Source: Spirochaetales bacterium (lineage in GTDB: Bacteria > Spirochaetota > Spirochaetia > DSM-27196 > SLST01). From it: a stretch of DNA of 23,684 bases. Shown piece by piece: positions 1 through 7,609 of the stretch. The position numbers and the translations under genes are program-made. The notes under the pieces were generated by a model that saw only the letters and a list, made by a program, of their open reading frames with translations, did not search any database and was not told the origin of the DNA. The stretch is taken from positions 1 through 23,684 of the forward strand of contig SLST01000615.1 in NCBI GenBank assembly GCA_007130265.1. The letters are read 5' to 3'. Every line of letters starts with the position of its first letter. Positions within the stretch are counted from its first letter, which is position 1.

Positions 1-41
1 CGCTCCAGGAATGCGCACGGAGCCCACAGGGTGGGAACGGA

Positions 42-1454
42 TCACCGCTCGGCGACGCCCGCCTCGGGACTCCTTCGCATCTCCGTGTCGTGGCCCTCGA
101 GAATCACGCCTCGTTCCCGCAACCTCGCGCGAAGCGATTCCGTGTCGACCTTGCCGAACGTCTCCGCGTTTCCTGAGGCAACGAACGCGGCGGCCACGCC
201 GGCCGCCTCGCCCATGCCCATGCACGGCCCCATAACTCGGAGCGGACCAAGGACGTCGCGTTCGACCGAGATGATGCGCCCCGAGCAGATCAGGTTGTCG
301 ACCTTCTGCGGAATCATCACGCGGTAGGGAATCGGCGTGTGGCGGGGCGCCTTGAATTTCTCGGACATGGGCTGATAGCTCGGCTTGTTCGGATCGGGCA
401 GGTCCCATCCGTAGCAGCTGTACGCGATCGCGTCCTCGAAGGCGGTGCCGTCGATGACGTCGTTCACCGAAAGGTGAAACTCACCGCGGATGCGGCGGGT
501 CTCACGAACACCGAGCGAGCTCCCGACCGCCTTCACGCGGGCCTTCTCGCAGCCCGGGATATGGGTGCGCATGAAGTCACGGAGCATGAAGATCTCCTTG
601 CGTCCCTGGATCATCCCGTTCGTCACCGCTGCGCCGTCGGTTCCGTCCACACCGGTGATCCGGGGCGTGTTGACCATAAATGTGCCTACGCCCGGCATCT
701 TCACGGAGATGAACCGGTTATAGATGAACGGCCATTCGCCGGACCTCGTCCACTCCTCGATCTCGTCGAGAAACCGGAAGGCGTCGTGCTCATCGATATA
801 CGCCTTGAGAGCCGCCTCGTCGATACCGTCCATATGAACCTGGAGGGTAACGGGCGTCATGAGCCGATCTTCCTCGCGTCCGAGCTGGGTGGGACACCCG
901 GCGTACTCGGCGACGTCGGCGTCGCCTGTTGCATCCACGAATACCGAAGCGCTCACCGCGAGGAAGCCGCTCTTGTTGTGAAGGATCACGTTTGCGATCC
1001 GCGAGCCATCGGTAACGGCGTCGACCACCCGCGTGAAGTAGAGCAAGTCGACGCCGGCCTCCACCGCGGCTTCCTCGAGATGGAGCGCCATCTCGAACGG
1101 CTCAAAGGCAACGCCTCCCACGAGGCTTCCCCGCTTCGTCCAGCCGTGCGGACTGTAGCTGCCGTCGGGCTCGGGCTCAGGAAGGAGCGCGATCCCCTTC
1201 GAGGCGGCCGACACCGAGAGGCGCCTGAAAAGGCCGCCGACGACCCAACGAGTTGGATGGGTATCTCTCCCACCGAGCCAGTGCGATACGAGGCCCGACG
1301 TTCCGATACCGCCGAGCTGACCCATGCCTTCCACGAGAAGGACCCTCCGGCCCTCCTCGGCCGCAGCGATCGCCGCGCACACCCCGGTCGGCCCGCCCCC
1401 GCAGACGACCACATCGTAGGTTCCCAAGCTCCTTGCATCCGTCGAGTACGTCAT
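42..1454 (-). CDS. FAD-dependent oxidoreductase (FAD_oxidored family)
   Basis: A 470-residue soluble flavoprotein, probably an oxidase or dehydrogenase of a sugar or related small molecule. Seen: an N-terminal Rossmann motif at residues 15-42 with GGGPTG (19-24) and the ribose-binding Glu42, a mid-protein DATGDADVA motif, and a C-terminal FAD segment with SGR, RVMGP and GMGEAAGVAAA. This combination is typical of the PF12831-type family. The start at 1454 is chosen because GGAGG lies just upstream of the ATG and the flavin motif begins 15 residues in; the frame stays open upstream but looks non-coding there. There is no signal peptide, so it should be cytoplasmic. It is divergent from the AraC gene at 1536, its likely regulator. 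A relative of the same family starts at 23234. Substrate unknown. Confidence 0.9.
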   Translation of the reverse strand: MTYSTDARSLGTYDVVVCGGGPTGVCAAIAAAEEGRRVLLVEGMGQLGGIGTSGLVSHWLGGRDTHPTRWVVGGLFRRLSVSAASKGIALLPEPEPDGSYSPHGWTKRGSLVGGVAFEPFEMALHLEEAAVEAGVDLLYFTRVVDAVTDGSRIANVILHNKSGFLAVSASVFVDATGDADVAEYAGCPTQLGREEDRLMTPVTLQVHMDGIDEAALKAYIDEHDAFRFLDEIEEWTRSGEWPFIYNRFISVKMPGVGTFMVNTPRITGVDGTDGAAVTNGMIQGRKEIFMLRDFMRTHIPGCEKARVKAVGSSLGVRETRRIRGEFHLSVNDVIDGTAFEDAIAYSCYGWDLPDPNKPSYQPMSEKFKAPRHTPIPYRVMIPQKVDNLICSGRIISVERDVLGPLRVMGPCMGMGEAAGVAAAFVASGNAETFGKVDTESLRARLRERGVILEGHDTEMRRSPEAGVAER

Positions 1455-1535
1455 CCTGCCTCCAATCTGTATATCATACGCGCCTGTGACGAGCGCTCCA
1501 CTGTCCAGCACTAGCAATTGATGTACTATAGGAAC
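1455..1535. promoter_or_regulatory. divergent intergenic regulatory region
   Basis: This 81-bp gap must hold promoters for both divergent genes. Leftward, TATGAT (minus strand, 1473-1478) is a good -10 box but no convincing -35 was found; it sits in the interrupted palindrome GTATATCATAC (1469-1479). Rightward, TACTAT (1524-1529) is a possible -10 with a poor -35 (CTGTCC, 1501-1506) at 17 bp. That would place the transcript start at about 1536, on the regulator's ATG, making its mRNA leaderless. The box assignments are inference. Confidence 0.45.
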
Positions 1536-2408
1536 ATGCCGACCACACGGGTGTCCATGACCGGCCTCGTGCGCCAGGCGATCGGGTCCGTACACGTCGT
1601 CGGTCGAACGACACCGGGCAGCGCCTCCTCCGGGCCTCACGCGGTGTTCGCCCCGGTTCCGGCGCTCCTGATCTCGCTCTCCGGCGAGCGCCGCCACAGG
1701 TACGCCTCAGCCGACGGGCAGATCCACTCAGTCCGACTCATGACGGGAGAAGCGCTCCTGGTGACCCCCGGAACCTGGCTGGAAACAACGTATATATCGC
1801 CCAACGATGCGCTCTCTCTCAGATCGTACGAACAGCACGTCCGGATCGTCTTCATCGAGGCAAGACCCGGTCCCGGGCAGACGCTACATCGGGGCCATCC
1901 GGCACGAGTTCTCGAGTTTCGCGATGACGGCGGTCGTCTTTCTTCGGTGATGGGCGCGACCATCACTCCCGCAGCACCTGATACGCAGGCGTATCTGCAG
2001 GCATGCGCCACCGTTGCGCTCTCCGAGCTGATCCAGGCGCTCGAGCGGCCGCTCCGACACCGTCCGTCCGCCGATTCAGACGCGACCTGGCATATGCTCG
2101 TCAACTGGGTCGAGGAAACGGTTGGCGCGGAGGCGCGTCGCGAGGAGGCGGCGACCGCGATTCGCGTCCATCCGAACCACGTCTCCCGCGTGTGCAGGAA
2201 CCACGGAACCACCTACTCGCGCCTGGTTCACAGCACGCGCGTAGGCTACGCACAGGAGCTGCTCGGGTCCACTCCGCTCACCGTCTCAGAGATCGCCTAC
2301 CGCTGCGGCTACTCCGACCCCCCGAACTTCCACCACCAGTTCCGGCGTCACGCGGGCTGCACGCCTGCCGAGTACCGAGCAGCACGGAGGGCTCGTTCGA
2401 CGTCCTGA
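1536..2408 (+). CDS. AraC-family transcriptional regulator
   Basis: A cytoplasmic transcription factor of about 290 residues. Seen: an N-terminal sensory half of about 180 residues without membrane segments, and a C-terminal double helix-turn-helix over roughly the last 100 residues. The second helix-turn-helix carries the AraC signature: LTVSEIAYRCGYSDPPNFHHQ, then the Phe-Arg-Arg and TPAEYR elements. The first is poorer but present (VHPNHVSRVCR). The start is uncertain. ATG codons at 1521, 1536 and 1557 all lack a well-spaced Shine-Dalgarno; 1536 is preferred because a possible promoter would start transcription there. It is divergent from the FAD oxidoreductase and probably controls it. 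The gene downstream (2541) has its own promoter and a different operator, so it is probably not its main target. Ligand unknown. Confidence 0.9.
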   Translation: MPTTRVSMTGLVRQAIGSVHVVGRTTPGSASSGPHAVFAPVPALLISLSGERRHRYASADGQIHSVRLMTGEALLVTPGTWLETTYISPNDALSLRSYEQHVRIVFIEARPGPGQTLHRGHPARVLEFRDDGGRLSSVMGATITPAAPDTQAYLQACATVALSELIQALERPLRHRPSADSDATWHMLVNWVEETVGAEARREEAATAIRVHPNHVSRVCRNHGTTYSRLVHSTRVGYAQELLGSTPLTVSEIAYRCGYSDPPNFHHQFRRHAGCTPAEYRAARRARSTS

Positions 2409-2445
2409 TCGCCTCGAGCGCCGTGGCGTCGGCACGACCTCCGCG

Positions 2446-2459
2446 GCCGCCTCGGCGGC
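2446..2459. other. short GC-rich inverted repeat after the AraC gene
   Basis: GCCGCC and GGCGGC arms are separated by 2 bases, about 37 bp after the AraC stop codon. In RNA the loop would have to open to 4 or more bases. No T-run follows, so this is at best a weak transcription end or pause site. Confidence 0.2.
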
Positions 2460-2472
2460 ACCCACAGCCGGC

Positions 2473-2501
2473 TTGCTCAGTGATGCATCACGTGATATGC
2501 T
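2473..2501 (+). promoter_or_regulatory. candidate promoter of the sialidase-like gene
   Basis: TTGCTC (2473-2478) and TATGCT (2496-2501) are separated by 17 bp; each is a partial match to sigma-70 boxes. Transcription would begin near 2508, giving a leader of about 33 nt with a strong ribosome site. The spacer contains the perfect palindrome at 2480-2491, an arrangement expected for repression. Confidence 0.5.
2480..2491. promoter_or_regulatory. operator GTGATGCATCAC, copy 1
   Basis: A perfect 12-bp palindrome within the promoter spacer of the BNR gene at 2541. The identical 12-mer recurs at 19207-19218, in front of a functionally related operon. FCD-type GntR regulators typically bind short palindromes of this form, and one is encoded at 19317. 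The assignment to that protein is inference. Confidence 0.75.
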
Positions 2502-2540
2502 CTCCCGCAGTGGCGGATCAGCGCCGACCCGGGAGGAAAG

Positions 2541-3677
2541 ATGAACAAGCAACCACTGTTCGAGGCGAGAACCCACGGCTACTACACCTACCGGATCCCC
2601 GGCATCGCGGTGACACCCGGCGGTGCGGTTCTCGCGACCGTCGAGGCGCGTCCGGGGAAAGGCGGCGACTGGGACTTCAACGACGTGGTCATGCGACGCA
2701 GCGACGACGGCGGGAAGAGCTGGGACGACCAGCGCCTGATCGTGGACAGCAAGCGCTACGGTGAGGGGCCTGCAAGCAACTTCTGCATGATCCCGGACTC
2801 CGAGCTCGGCTGCACTCATGCGGTGTTCTGCCATAACTACGAGCGTATCTTCTACACCCGGACCGAGGACGACGGGCTGTCCTTCGCGGACCCGGTGGAG
2901 ATCACCCAGGCAGTCCTCTCCTACCGCGATGAATACCCCTGGCGCGTCATCGCAACCGGCCCCGGCCATGCCATCAAGACAAGGAAGAGCCGGCTGATCG
3001 TTCCGCTCTGGATGTCAGACGGCTCAGGCTCGGAGTTCGGGGCGAACCACTTGGGGCACCGGCCCTCCAACGTCGGCGGCATCTACTCCGACGACGGCGG
3101 CGCGACGTGGAAGGCCACCGACGTCGTCGCCCGCGACCATCAGAATGTCTCGTACCGCACCTCGAGCGCCGGCATCATCAACCCGAGTGAGACCCTCGCA
3201 CTCGAGCTCTCGGACGGTCGAATCCTCTTCAATATGCGCAGCGAGAGCTCGCCGCACCGACGCCTGGTCTCCATCAGCGACGACGGTGCGACAGGATGGA
3301 CGAGCCCACGGTTCGATGACGATCTCGTCGAGACCGTCTGTATGGCGAGCATCCTCAGGCTCGACCAGGCCGGAAGCGTCCTGTTCGCCGCACCGGACAA
3401 CCTCGAGCACGATATGGCGTGGGGCAGCAAGGTCAACTGCGACCGCAAGCGCCTCTCCGCAAAGCTCAGCACTGACGACTGCGCGACCTGGTCGGTAAAC
3501 CGTGTCATCGAAGAGGGCCCTTCAGGGTACAGCGACCTCGCGATGCTCCCCGACGGCACGATCCTCTGCCTCTACGAGTGCGGACAGGTAACGCGGATGG
3601 CAGACGACAAATACTGCATGCTCGCCGCGTTCGACCGCACGTGGGTGGAGGCGGGGGTGAAGATGGAGGCGCGGTGA
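2541..3677 (+). CDS. sialidase-like BNR/Asp-box glycoside hydrolase (GH33-type)
   Basis: A 378-residue six-bladed-propeller protein and the most canonical sialidase relative here. Seen: YRIP at 17-20, equivalent to the sialidase FRIP motif with Arg18; VEARPG and an Asp-rich stretch (Asp43, Asp45, Asp48) before Asp box 1 (54-61, SDDGGKSW); further Asp boxes including SDDGGATW and degenerate copies (246-253); NPSE at 214-217 followed by an SDGRILFNMR segment with Arg233; and GYSDLAMLPDG then LYE near 329-346, the usual sialidase C-terminal Tyr/Glu region. In the family these supply the Arg triad, acid Asp and Tyr-Glu nucleophile. The ATG follows GGGAGGAAAG, a strong ribosome site. No signal peptide, so the substrate is probably imported. 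The exact glycosidic substrate is not proven. Confidence 0.88.
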   Translation: MNKQPLFEARTHGYYTYRIPGIAVTPGGAVLATVEARPGKGGDWDFNDVVMRRSDDGGKSWDDQRLIVDSKRYGEGPASNFCMIPDSELGCTHAVFCHNYERIFYTRTEDDGLSFADPVEITQAVLSYRDEYPWRVIATGPGHAIKTRKSRLIVPLWMSDGSGSEFGANHLGHRPSNVGGIYSDDGGATWKATDVVARDHQNVSYRTSSAGIINPSETLALELSDGRILFNMRSESSPHRRLVSISDDGATGWTSPRFDDDLVETVCMASILRLDQAGSVLFAAPDNLEHDMAWGSKVNCDRKRLSAKLSTDDCATWSVNRVIEEGPSGYSDLAMLPDGTILCLYECGQVTRMADDKYCMLAAFDRTWVEAGVKMEAR

Positions 3678-3764
3678 TACCGAGCTGGATGATGCGGAAC
3701 CGGTCATGGTAGCGGGCAGGTTACCCTGATGGAGCCGCAGGATTCGGGGCGCCGGAAGTACGTG

Positions 3765-3813
3765 ATCGGTGCATCAACCGTCACAGGGTCCCACGAGACC
3801 CGTGATGCAACAT
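3765..3813. promoter_or_regulatory. two imperfect operators upstream of the second BNR gene
   Basis: GTGATGCAACAT (3802-3813) matches 10 of 12 bases of the operator at 2480 and 19207. TGCATCA (3770-3776), the inverse of TGATGCA at 3803-3809, gives a weaker 8/12 site at 3765-3776. The arms GGGTC and GACCC lie between the two. The 269-bp gap from 3678 to 3946 otherwise holds no gene. TTGACG (3835) and TACAAT (3865) are 24 bp apart, too far to be one promoter, and GGTACCG repeats at 3815 and 3840 have no clear role. Confidence 0.5.
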
Positions 3814-3946
3814 TGGTACCGCGAATGTCACAGATTGACGGTACCGGCGCGCCTTTGCGGCCGGTACAATCACCGGAACGGTGCGAGACGGCGCGGGCGT
3901 CGACACCCAAGTCGGTTCCCGCACGTGTGCGTATGGAGGCAGGGAA

Positions 3947-5545
3947 ATGCACGTTCATCCACGTTCGTTCATCGATCGAATCTTCACGGTATGGCGGAGC
4001 CCGAAACGGTTCACGAAGAATCCGGACATCGTGAGCCTGCCGTCCGGGCGGCTACTACTGATCTACTCGGACACCGACGGTCACTGGGCCCAGGAGAGCG
4101 AAATACTGACGCTTCTCAAGAGTGACGACGGCGGGCTCAGCTGGCAGAAACACTGTGAGGTAGCAGCCGCGCGCCAGCCGGATGACGAGCGACTGGTGAC
4201 ACCGCGGCTCAGCCGTCTGCGCGACGGAAGGCTGGTCGTGATCTGCGACCACGACGACTACGGACACTTCCACGAGGATCAGTGGAGTGGAAACTGGGCG
4301 TGGTGGAGCTCCGACGATGGCGACTCATGGTCTGCCCACCAGGTCACCGGTATCATGGGGTTCGAGCCTGATCGGATAATCGACCTGCCGGACGGGTCAC
4401 TCGGGGTGGCGTCGCACGTCATGAGACGCACGAGCCAGGAGTTCGCAGAGATCCTGTCGGTATCCACGGACGGCGGACAGAGCTGGACCGAACGCGCCAC
4501 GATTGCCCACGACGGATACCACCGTCTCTGCGAGGGTGCGCTGGTGTTGCTCGACGAAGGCCGCCAGTTGGCCTGTGTCATGCGGGAGAACCACTCCGCG
4601 GGGATACCGTGCTTCGTTGCATTCTCGAACGACTGCGGCCACACCTGGTCAGAGCCGCAGACCCTGCCGTTCGCGCTTCATCGCCCATATGCAAAACAGC
4701 TATCTGACGGAAGGGTGCTCGTGACCGGCCGTCATGTGAGCGGCGGCGTAGGTACCTACGGCTGGTGTGGGGATCTCCATGAATCGGCCGGGAGCTGGTC
4801 TGTGGGAGGGCCCCGGGGATCCCACGATGTCACAGTCACCGAAGGCTCACTGGTCATCGACCATGCGCGAAGCGACGGATGCAGGTACTCGATGCTGCCT
4901 CCGGAGTCTGCACGGAGCTCGTTCACTTTCGAGGCGGTCGTCCGGGTCGAGGGACCCGTCGACGAACCAGTCGCCATCATGTCGATGGGCACGCACGGCC
5001 AGCACGGGGGGCCGAGCGTCGTCTACCTCTCTTCGGGCCGAGCCGGAACGTCGTTCGGTCGGCCCGATCGCTCTCGCCCGGTGGACCTGAGCCGGTTCCG
5101 CACCGTGACGATGCGACACCACGCCGGACTATTCGAGCTGCTCGTGGATGGCCGGCTGGTCTGTTGCGGATGCGTGTTTCGTGACCAGAGTATCCCTTCG
5201 GAGTTTCACGGTGCGGATCCCCTGAGACGGACGACCTTCGGCCAGATTGGAGGGGTGGGAAAGAGCTACTGGAAGTCGGTTCGGTACCGGGTGCAGAATC
5301 CGACCCTCCCGGACGTCGTGTGGGAGTGGGACGCCTCACGCCGCACCTTTCCCGACCAGTATCAGCGGGACCGTCTTATCCAGATGCATGCCAACGACCC
5401 GAGCCATGCGGCGCCGGACCACGGATACAGCTCGTGGGTACTTCTGGACGACGGACGCATCATGTGGGTGGACTACACGAATCTGGGCGACGAAGCCGGA
5501 ACGAGCCATATCGTCGGTCTCCACTTCCGCCCGGAGGAGCTGTGA
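3947..5545 (+). CDS. BNR/Asp-box glycosidase-like protein with lectin-like insertion
   Basis: A 532-residue protein. Asp boxes are visible at 59-66, 121-128, 173-180 and 227-234. MREN (212-215) and an HRP motif are shared with the BNR protein at 7610-8635, so the two are homologues. Residues about 290-478 form an insertion with a beta-rich look of a LamG/concanavalin-like fold (phrases such as FEAVVRVEG and FELLVDGRLV). After it the last propeller blade resumes with GYSSWVLLDDG and ends FRPEEL, like GYSGWVQFDDG and LRPEDF in the homologue. The start at 3947 has GGAGG seven bases upstream; a longer frame from 3881 lacks this. No signal peptide. The stop overlaps the next start (TGATG). Probably an exo-glycosidase or related enzyme; substrate unknown. 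Confidence 0.85.
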   Translation: MHVHPRSFIDRIFTVWRSPKRFTKNPDIVSLPSGRLLLIYSDTDGHWAQESEILTLLKSDDGGLSWQKHCEVAAARQPDDERLVTPRLSRLRDGRLVVICDHDDYGHFHEDQWSGNWAWWSSDDGDSWSAHQVTGIMGFEPDRIIDLPDGSLGVASHVMRRTSQEFAEILSVSTDGGQSWTERATIAHDGYHRLCEGALVLLDEGRQLACVMRENHSAGIPCFVAFSNDCGHTWSEPQTLPFALHRPYAKQLSDGRVLVTGRHVSGGVGTYGWCGDLHESAGSWSVGGPRGSHDVTVTEGSLVIDHARSDGCRYSMLPPESARSSFTFEAVVRVEGPVDEPVAIMSMGTHGQHGGPSVVYLSSGRAGTSFGRPDRSRPVDLSRFRTVTMRHHAGLFELLVDGRLVCCGCVFRDQSIPSEFHGADPLRRTTFGQIGGVGKSYWKSVRYRVQNPTLPDVVWEWDASRRTFPDQYQRDRLIQMHANDPSHAAPDHGYSSWVLLDDGRIMWVDYTNLGDEAGTSHIVGLHFRPEEL

Positions 5546-6747
5546 TGGCCGGCATGGCTTGCGCCGCGGCGCCGGAGCGCGCGAGGCTCGACCGCTTCCT
5601 TGACCGATTCGTCGGTGCAGGATCGTTGGCCGAAGCCGTGGCCGTCTTCTCGGATGCACTGGACCGCCACGCACTGCGCATCGCGGAGACCCAGGCACGG
5701 ACGGAGGCGATCTTCCGGTCCCGCACGCCAGACCGACCCTTCGTCCAGTATACTCCGACAGATCTTGACACGGCGCTCGATGTCGGGCCACCCGCGTGGG
5801 CTGCCACGGATCGCCACCGACTCCTGGCGACTCAGCTGAGCGGCATCATTGCCAACCTCGAGCTCCTGCCCGAGTCGGACTACCTGCCCACGCTCAGCCC
5901 AGGGTACGGAACGTCGGATCTGATCCCCCGGATGCTTGGGGCCGAAGTGGAAGTCGTCGACGGGTGCGTGCTACCACGATCGTACCTGCTGTCGGACCTC
6001 GCGAGGGATCTGCCCGTCCTCGGCATGCCCGACCCTGCGACGGCCGAGCCATGCCGCAACTTGCTCGAGACCTGCCGGTTTCTCGTAGAGGCGACCCGCG
6101 GCTGTGTACCGCTGGCCTACCCGCAGATGCAGGGGCCTACGACCAACGCGGTTCGGCTGATGGACCAGGAGGAGTATCTCGTGGCCTGTCTCACCGAACC
6201 GGACCGCATCAGGAGCTTGTCCGAGCATCTGACCCGGATCATCATCGCGATCACCAAGTCCCTCTGGTATGCAGTGGGCGATCAGGCGCTGACGCGCCCG
6301 CGACAGCGCGGGGCGCAGCCAGAGTGGGTTTGCGGACTGATGGTCGATGACTACCTGTCGGTTCTGAGCCCCCGAACGTACCTCGAAGTCGTCGGCAGCT
6401 CATGGGATCTCATGGCGCGGGAGCTCGGCCCGATATTCCTTCATACGTGCGGTCCCACGCTCCAGTGGGGTGAGTCGCTCGCCCAGTTGCCGGGACTCGC
6501 GGGCCTCGAGACCAGTTTCGTCCGCGGGTTCTCCAAGACGACGGACGATCTGTGCGCGCAGAAGGCGGCGCTCGGCGGACGAGCAGTGTTGCAGTCCTTC
6601 GTGCTGCCTGATGGCAGCACGGTACACGACGAGGCCAACCTGACGGCCCGCTGGCTGGAGTCGATCAGTAACGGCGGCGGTTTCATGCTGCACGCTGCCG
6701 GATCCGTTGAAACGGGCCGGAGGCTCCTGCGGGACCTGCTCTCGTAG
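5545..6747 (+). CDS. uroporphyrinogen decarboxylase (URO-D) family protein
   Basis: A 400-residue protein of the URO-D-like superfamily, which includes heme-pathway HemE and the corrinoid methyltransferases MtaA/CmuA. Seen: a YPQMQGPTTNAVRLM segment typical of these barrels, and HTCGP at 300-304, giving the His-x-Cys pair that binds zinc in the methyltransferases. The later Cys expected as third ligand is not obvious; the corresponding stretch reads GGGFMLHAAGS. HemE is unlikely given the context and the divergent sequence. Its ATG overlaps the preceding stop by one base and GGAGGAGC lies just upstream, so it is co-translated with the BNR protein. URO-D-like proteins near sugar enzymes recur in this window (18034, and a remnant at 7338), pointing to a shared but unassigned role. 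Confidence 0.82.
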   Translation: MAGMACAAAPERARLDRFLDRFVGAGSLAEAVAVFSDALDRHALRIAETQARTEAIFRSRTPDRPFVQYTPTDLDTALDVGPPAWAATDRHRLLATQLSGIIANLELLPESDYLPTLSPGYGTSDLIPRMLGAEVEVVDGCVLPRSYLLSDLARDLPVLGMPDPATAEPCRNLLETCRFLVEATRGCVPLAYPQMQGPTTNAVRLMDQEEYLVACLTEPDRIRSLSEHLTRIIIAITKSLWYAVGDQALTRPRQRGAQPEWVCGLMVDDYLSVLSPRTYLEVVGSSWDLMARELGPIFLHTCGPTLQWGESLAQLPGLAGLETSFVRGFSKTTDDLCAQKAALGGRAVLQSFVLPDGSTVHDEANLTARWLESISNGGGFMLHAAGSVETGRRLLRDLLS

Positions 6748-6815
6748 CCGTCGCGATCTCCGGGGCGGCGCGGGTCCTCGCGGCGATCCGGCGCTACGGG
6801 ACCGCGCACTGGAGC

Positions 6816-7228
6816 CTCCAGTGTCCGGGTTTGTCCCGTGGTAGGACCGGAAGCTCCGTATGAAGTAAGAGACGTCACGGTACTCACAGTGATACGCGAC
6901 CTCGTTCACGGTCAGGCTCTCGTCTCGGAGTATGGCGGCTGCGCGATCCATCCGCAGCTAGGGCAGGTGCGACGACTCTTGCTTGTAGTCAAAGGTTCAC
7001 CGCCGTCCGCCACCAGATGCACGAGGAAGAACCGCAGCAGCGCGGCACAGGAGCCGCGCCCGTGCCGTCACAGATTGCGTGGAGATACCTGACGTACGTC
7101 GGATGGAAGACGATCCCCAGAAACGCGTGGCGTACGTCCCACAGGGCCACGGTCCATGCATGCGGTGCGATGCAGACACAGTCGCCGAAGCGGTAGGCGC
7201 GATATCGGCCCGTACGTCTGCTTCCCGG
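6816..7228 (-). pseudogene. decayed AraC-family regulator
   Basis: Pieces of one AraC gene survive in different frames. An N-terminal piece reads YRFGDCVCIAPHAW, then FLGIVFHPTYVRYLH (frame open from 7228 to a stop at 6989). A shifted frame continues LLRFFLVHLVADGG. After a stop at 6958-6960 comes the second helix-turn-helix: LRMDRAAAILRDES, VNEVAYHCEY, VSYFIRSFRSYHG (6957-6816). The first helix-turn-helix, about 100 residues in intact relatives, is almost wholly missing, and the end runs on without its own stop. So at least one frameshift, one stop and one internal deletion are present. A sequencing error could explain the shift but not the deletion. Confidence 0.75.
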
Positions 7229-7337
7229 TTAGTAGTCGCACGGACTGGAAGCGCGTTGTGCCGCCGCTGCGGAAGCACATGGTCGTTTCACCTGCGGACG
7301 GCGCGAGCCCGCCATAGCTGGGCTGTCGCAAGAACGC

Positions 7338-7562
7338 GGCGAGCCGATCACACTGGGCAGCGGCCATCTGTACGGCTTCTTCGTTCGCGGCGGTACCGAC
7401 AGGCGCATGCTGGCCAGGGGCCGTGCCGCGATTTACCGCGTCTGGCCGGCCTTCGAAACCGGTCGGTACATACCGCGCGCCGATCACTCGATCCCACCCG
7501 ACGTCTCGTGGACCGACTTCAGGTATTACCCGGAGCACCGGGCGCGGGTGATCGGACTATAG
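7338..7562 (+). pseudogene. C-terminal remnant of a third URO-D-type gene
   Basis: A plus-strand frame ending at TAG 7560-7562 reads GGTDRRMLARGRAAIY, then TGRYIPRADHSIPPDVSW and FRYYPEH. This matches the usual C-terminal tail of URO-D/methyltransferase-like proteins: a GGIDKR-LARG stretch, then GGYIP, DH, and PPDVSW. The barrel-forming N-terminal two thirds are absent; upstream lies the AraC remnant on the other strand. The linker between the two motifs looks a few residues short. Neither intact URO-D gene here ends this way, so this came from a different subfamily member. It is not expected to be translated into a functional product. Confidence 0.7.
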
Positions 7563-7609
7563 CGAATCCACCGCGAGCGGCCCGGACACGACAATCCGTC
7601 CCGCTGCCG

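Noticed and set aside
339..1514. Plus-strand open frame of 391 codons opposite the FAD oxidoreductase
   Set aside because: It is antisense to a protein with clear flavin motifs and shows no motif of its own.
3815..3867. GGTACC-containing repeats upstream of the second BNR gene as an AraC-type binding site
   Set aside because: Two full copies plus one partial copy; GGTACC is a short palindrome, not a directional AraC half-site, and is not found at other promoters here.
5545..6747. Naming the URO-D genes hemE
   Set aside because: The sequences are divergent, occur in multiple copies with sugar genes, and carry the His-x-Cys motif of the methyltransferase branch.
7093..7218. CGTACGTC repeated at 7093, 7131 and 7211, one copy within the palindrome GACGTACGTC
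   Set aside because: Spacing is irregular (38 and 80 bp) and the copies fall within the old AraC coding sequence; probably chance in GC-rich DNA.
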